Shown: positions 62,540-64,000 of the stretch, piece by piece
Layout of the letters: every line of letters starts with the position of its first letter
How positions within the stretch are numbered: the first letter of the stretch is position 1
From: JBBQUN01 sp963698395
Lineage (GTDB): Bacteria > Actinomycetota > Acidimicrobiia > Acidimicrobiales > SZUA-35
Length of the DNA: 64,000 nucleotides
Direction of reading: 5' to 3'
NCBI GenBank assembly: GCA_963698395.1
Contig: CAVOQQ010000008.1
Location: 806,001-870,000, forward strand
The notes under the pieces: generated by a model
Database searches by the model: none
What the model was told of the DNA's origin: nothing
What the model saw: only the letters and a program-made list of their open reading frames with translations
Program-made: the position numbers and the translations under genes

Positions 62540-63286
62540 CTAGATCAACCCGCCGGCCGGGAGTTCCGCGAGCTGTTCGAGGTCGTGGCCGAACAACAGG
62601 CGGCAGCCCTCGTGGACTTGGAGGTGTTGCAGGAGCCGCATGCTCTCGAGCTGCCGATCGGTGTCGTGCCCGAATCCCGGAACGCTCATGGTGGCCAGCA
62701 TGCGGGCGAAGTAGATGCAGTCGCCGGTGAGCACCACCGGGCCGGACTCGAGTTCGACGCGCAGCGCCTGGTGCCCGGCCGTGTGGCCGGGCGTCGGAAC
62801 GCACCGGATGGCGCCGTCGCCGAAGAGATCGTGCTCACCGTCGATGGTCTGGACGTCGTGACCGTGGTCGAAGTCGTCGGGGTTGTAGATGCCTCGCTCG
62901 ACGAGGCGCTGGTCGTGTCCGGCCCGCCACTCCGCCGACTGGATCACGATGCGAGCATCGGGGATCTCGACGGTGCCGCCGGCATGATCGAAGTGCAGAT
63001 GGCTGAACACGATGTGGGTGATGTCGTCGGGCCGAATGCCCGCAGACTCGAGACGTCCGGTCAGTTCCTCACCGGGAGCGAAGACCGGTCGGAAGGCAGC
63101 AGCGGAACGACCGAGGCGGGTGACGTCGTGTTGGAGATCGGCATGCAGCCCGGTGTCGAACAGCACCAAACCCCGCTCGTGTTCGATCAGCCAGCTGATG
63201 ATCGGCAGGGTGACGGTGCCCTCCTCGCCGGTGATGATGCGCAGATCGCTGTCGAGTCGCCCGATCTCGAGTGGAAGCAGCCTCAT
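62540..63286 (-). CDS. Metallo-beta-lactamase-fold hydrolase (N-acyl homoserine lactonase-like)
   Basis: The 248-residue enzyme has the HxHxDH motif in FSHLHFDHAGG, the later His in PTPGHTAGHQAL and Asp in LTGDCIYF, plus FGHDLEQL. The lactone-hydrolase subfamily (AiiA-like) has this order. It may open acyl-homoserine or other lactones, but activity is not proven. Start is ATG 63286. It is 13 bp behind the molybdenum hydroxylase gene on the same strand. Confidence 0.85.
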   Translation of the reverse strand: MRLLPLEIGRLDSDLRIITGEEGTVTLPIISWLIEHERGLVLFDTGLHADLQHDVTRLGRSAAAFRPVFAPGEELTGRLESAGIRPDDITHIVFSHLHFDHAGGTVEIPDARIVIQSAEWRAGHDQRLVERGIYNPDDFDHGHDVQTIDGEHDLFGDGAIRCVPTPGHTAGHQALRVELESGPVVLTGDCIYFARMLATMSVPGFGHDTDRQLESMRLLQHLQVHEGCRLLFGHDLEQLAELPAGGLI

Positions 63287-63299
63287 GGTTGTCGTCTCG

Positions 63300-64000
63300 T
63301 CACTGGCGGTCGCTTTCGATGATGCCGGCCAGCTCCAGGATGCGGGTCGGTGGCAGATGTTGCTCGGTGATGCGCACGCCGAGATGGGCGAGCGCGTCTT
63401 CGACGGCGTTGGTGATGGCCGCCGGCGCACCGATCATGCCGCCCTCGCCGACACCGCGGAAGTTCGCCTCGACATCGGACGGCGTTTCGACGTGGTGGAT
63501 CTCGATCTCGGGGATCTCCATGGCGGTGGGGATCAGGTAGTCGACGAAGGTGCCCGTGGTGAAGTTGGCCTCGTCGCTGTAGGCAGCGTGTTCGTAGAAG
63601 ACGGCGCCGACACCTTGGGCGACGCCGCCCCGCACCTGGCCCTCGACGATGGCCGGGTTGATCAGCTCGCCACAGTCTTCGACGACGAGGTAGCGCGGAA
63701 TGGTGACGAAGCCGGTGGTGAGGTCGACCTCGACCCAACACACGTGGGTGGCCACCGACCAGCCGCCGGGGCCCCCGTCGTAGTTGATGTTGCCTTCGAG
63801 CTCTCGATCGACCGAGGCTGCCACCTCGGCGAACGACTTCGAGATGGCAGGCACCCCAACCACGTGGATGTTGCCGTCGGTGATCTCGAGGTCGGTCACC
63901 GAGGCTTCGAGAAGGTTGGCCGCCTCTTCGAGGATCTGCCGCCGAAGGTCACGACTGGAGAACATCACCGAGCCACCACCCATCGGCCCGCCTCGGCTCC
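63300..64000 (-). CDS. Molybdenum hydroxylase (xanthine dehydrogenase/CoxL family) large subunit, C-terminal part
   Basis: The frame runs off the right edge, so the N-terminal half is not visible. The segment SRGGPMGGGSVMFSSRDLRR and the region INPAIVEGQVRGGVAQGVGA, then GVGEGGMIGAPAAITNAVED (with the Glu/Gly pair near the molybdenum cofactor) are typical of the CoxL/XdhB family. Such enzymes hydroxylate aldehydes, purines or CO. The lactonase gene is next downstream and may be co-transcribed. Confidence 0.9.
   Translation of the reverse strand, partial: SRGGPMGGGSVMFSSRDLRRQILEEAANLLEASVTDLEITDGNIHVVGVPAISKSFAEVAASVDRELEGNINYDGGPGGWSVATHVCWVEVDLTTGFVTIPRYLVVEDCGELINPAIVEGQVRGGVAQGVGAVFYEHAAYSDEANFTTGTFVDYLIPTAMEIPEIEIHHVETPSDVEANFRGVGEGGMIGAPAAITNAVEDALAHLGVRITEQHLPPTRILELAGIIESDRQ

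Overview
The window is high-GC (about two thirds G+C by eye), densely packed bacterial DNA with no rRNA, tRNA, CRISPR array, prophage or insertion sequence that I could see. A DUF222/HNH (13E12-type) endonuclease, a FadE34-like fused acyl-CoA dehydrogenase, two flavin monooxygenases of Baeyer-Villiger type, a phytanoyl-CoA dioxygenase-like enzyme, SEC-C and GYD proteins and a CcmF-like protein together suggest an actinobacterium, probably Acidimicrobiia (Ilumatobacter-like). This is an inference from gene content and not a phylogenetic result. Genes lie in short operons, often with stop and start codons overlapping as ATGA or GTGA.

Layout. 1-8 kb: the end of a sulfatase, a YdeI-like protein, a cytochrome b561-like remnant, an HNH endonuclease, an ankyrin-like protein, a GYD protein, an amidohydrolase remnant, the fused acyl-CoA dehydrogenase and a nitroreductase. 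8.2-12.6 kb (minus strand): an apparent ECF sigma operon with an anti-sigma-like membrane protein, two more single-pass low-complexity proteins (one ending in an Asp/Glu/His-rich tail), the ApbE flavin transferase and a ferric-reductase-like haem membrane protein. 12.8-16.2 kb: a Fur/Zur-type regulator divergent from a ZnuA-ZnuC-ZnuB metal importer. 16.2-31.6 kb: mostly single metabolic genes, including two FAD monooxygenases, an ABC-F ATPase, an acyl-CoA ligase, an unusual SDR with a zinc ribbon, a VanY-type peptidase, an aldo/keto reductase, a MaoC-like protein and a PhyH dioxygenase. 31.7-35.9 kb: a TetR regulator followed by a heterodimeric ABC exporter, with a striking palindrome at the divergent promoter.

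36-48.6 kb: a HATPase anti-sigma kinase, then a MoxR/Bat-type locus made of a large membrane protein, an ABC-2 ATPase and permease, a coiled-coil protein with a Gly-Gln-rich stretch, MoxR, DUF58 and a very large protein with three VWA domains. It meets a CcmF-like gene tail to tail with a coding overlap of about 180 bp. 50.4-55.7 kb: a MacB/FtsX ABC pair, AzlCD and a TRM11-like methyltransferase. 55.8-64 kb: a complete GGDEF-EAL protein, a thioesterase-like protein, a cold-shock protein, an ECF transporter in which an S-like domain is fused to one ATPase, a metallo-beta-lactamase-fold lactonase and the C-terminus of a molybdenum hydroxylase large subunit.

Two cross-cutting observations stand out. 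First, many gene junctions carry short tandem repeats (about 13-17 bp) whose unit contains the upstream stop codon and/or a start codon, as between znuA/znuC, znuC/znuB, DUF58/VWA and after the ABC exporter. Second, five genes or gene positions look disrupted by single-base frameshifts (znuB, the Pro-rich protein, the Gly-Gln repeat protein, DUF58, and the VWA protein twice). Either this genome or assembly is prone to small indels, or some of these shifts are biologically tolerated.
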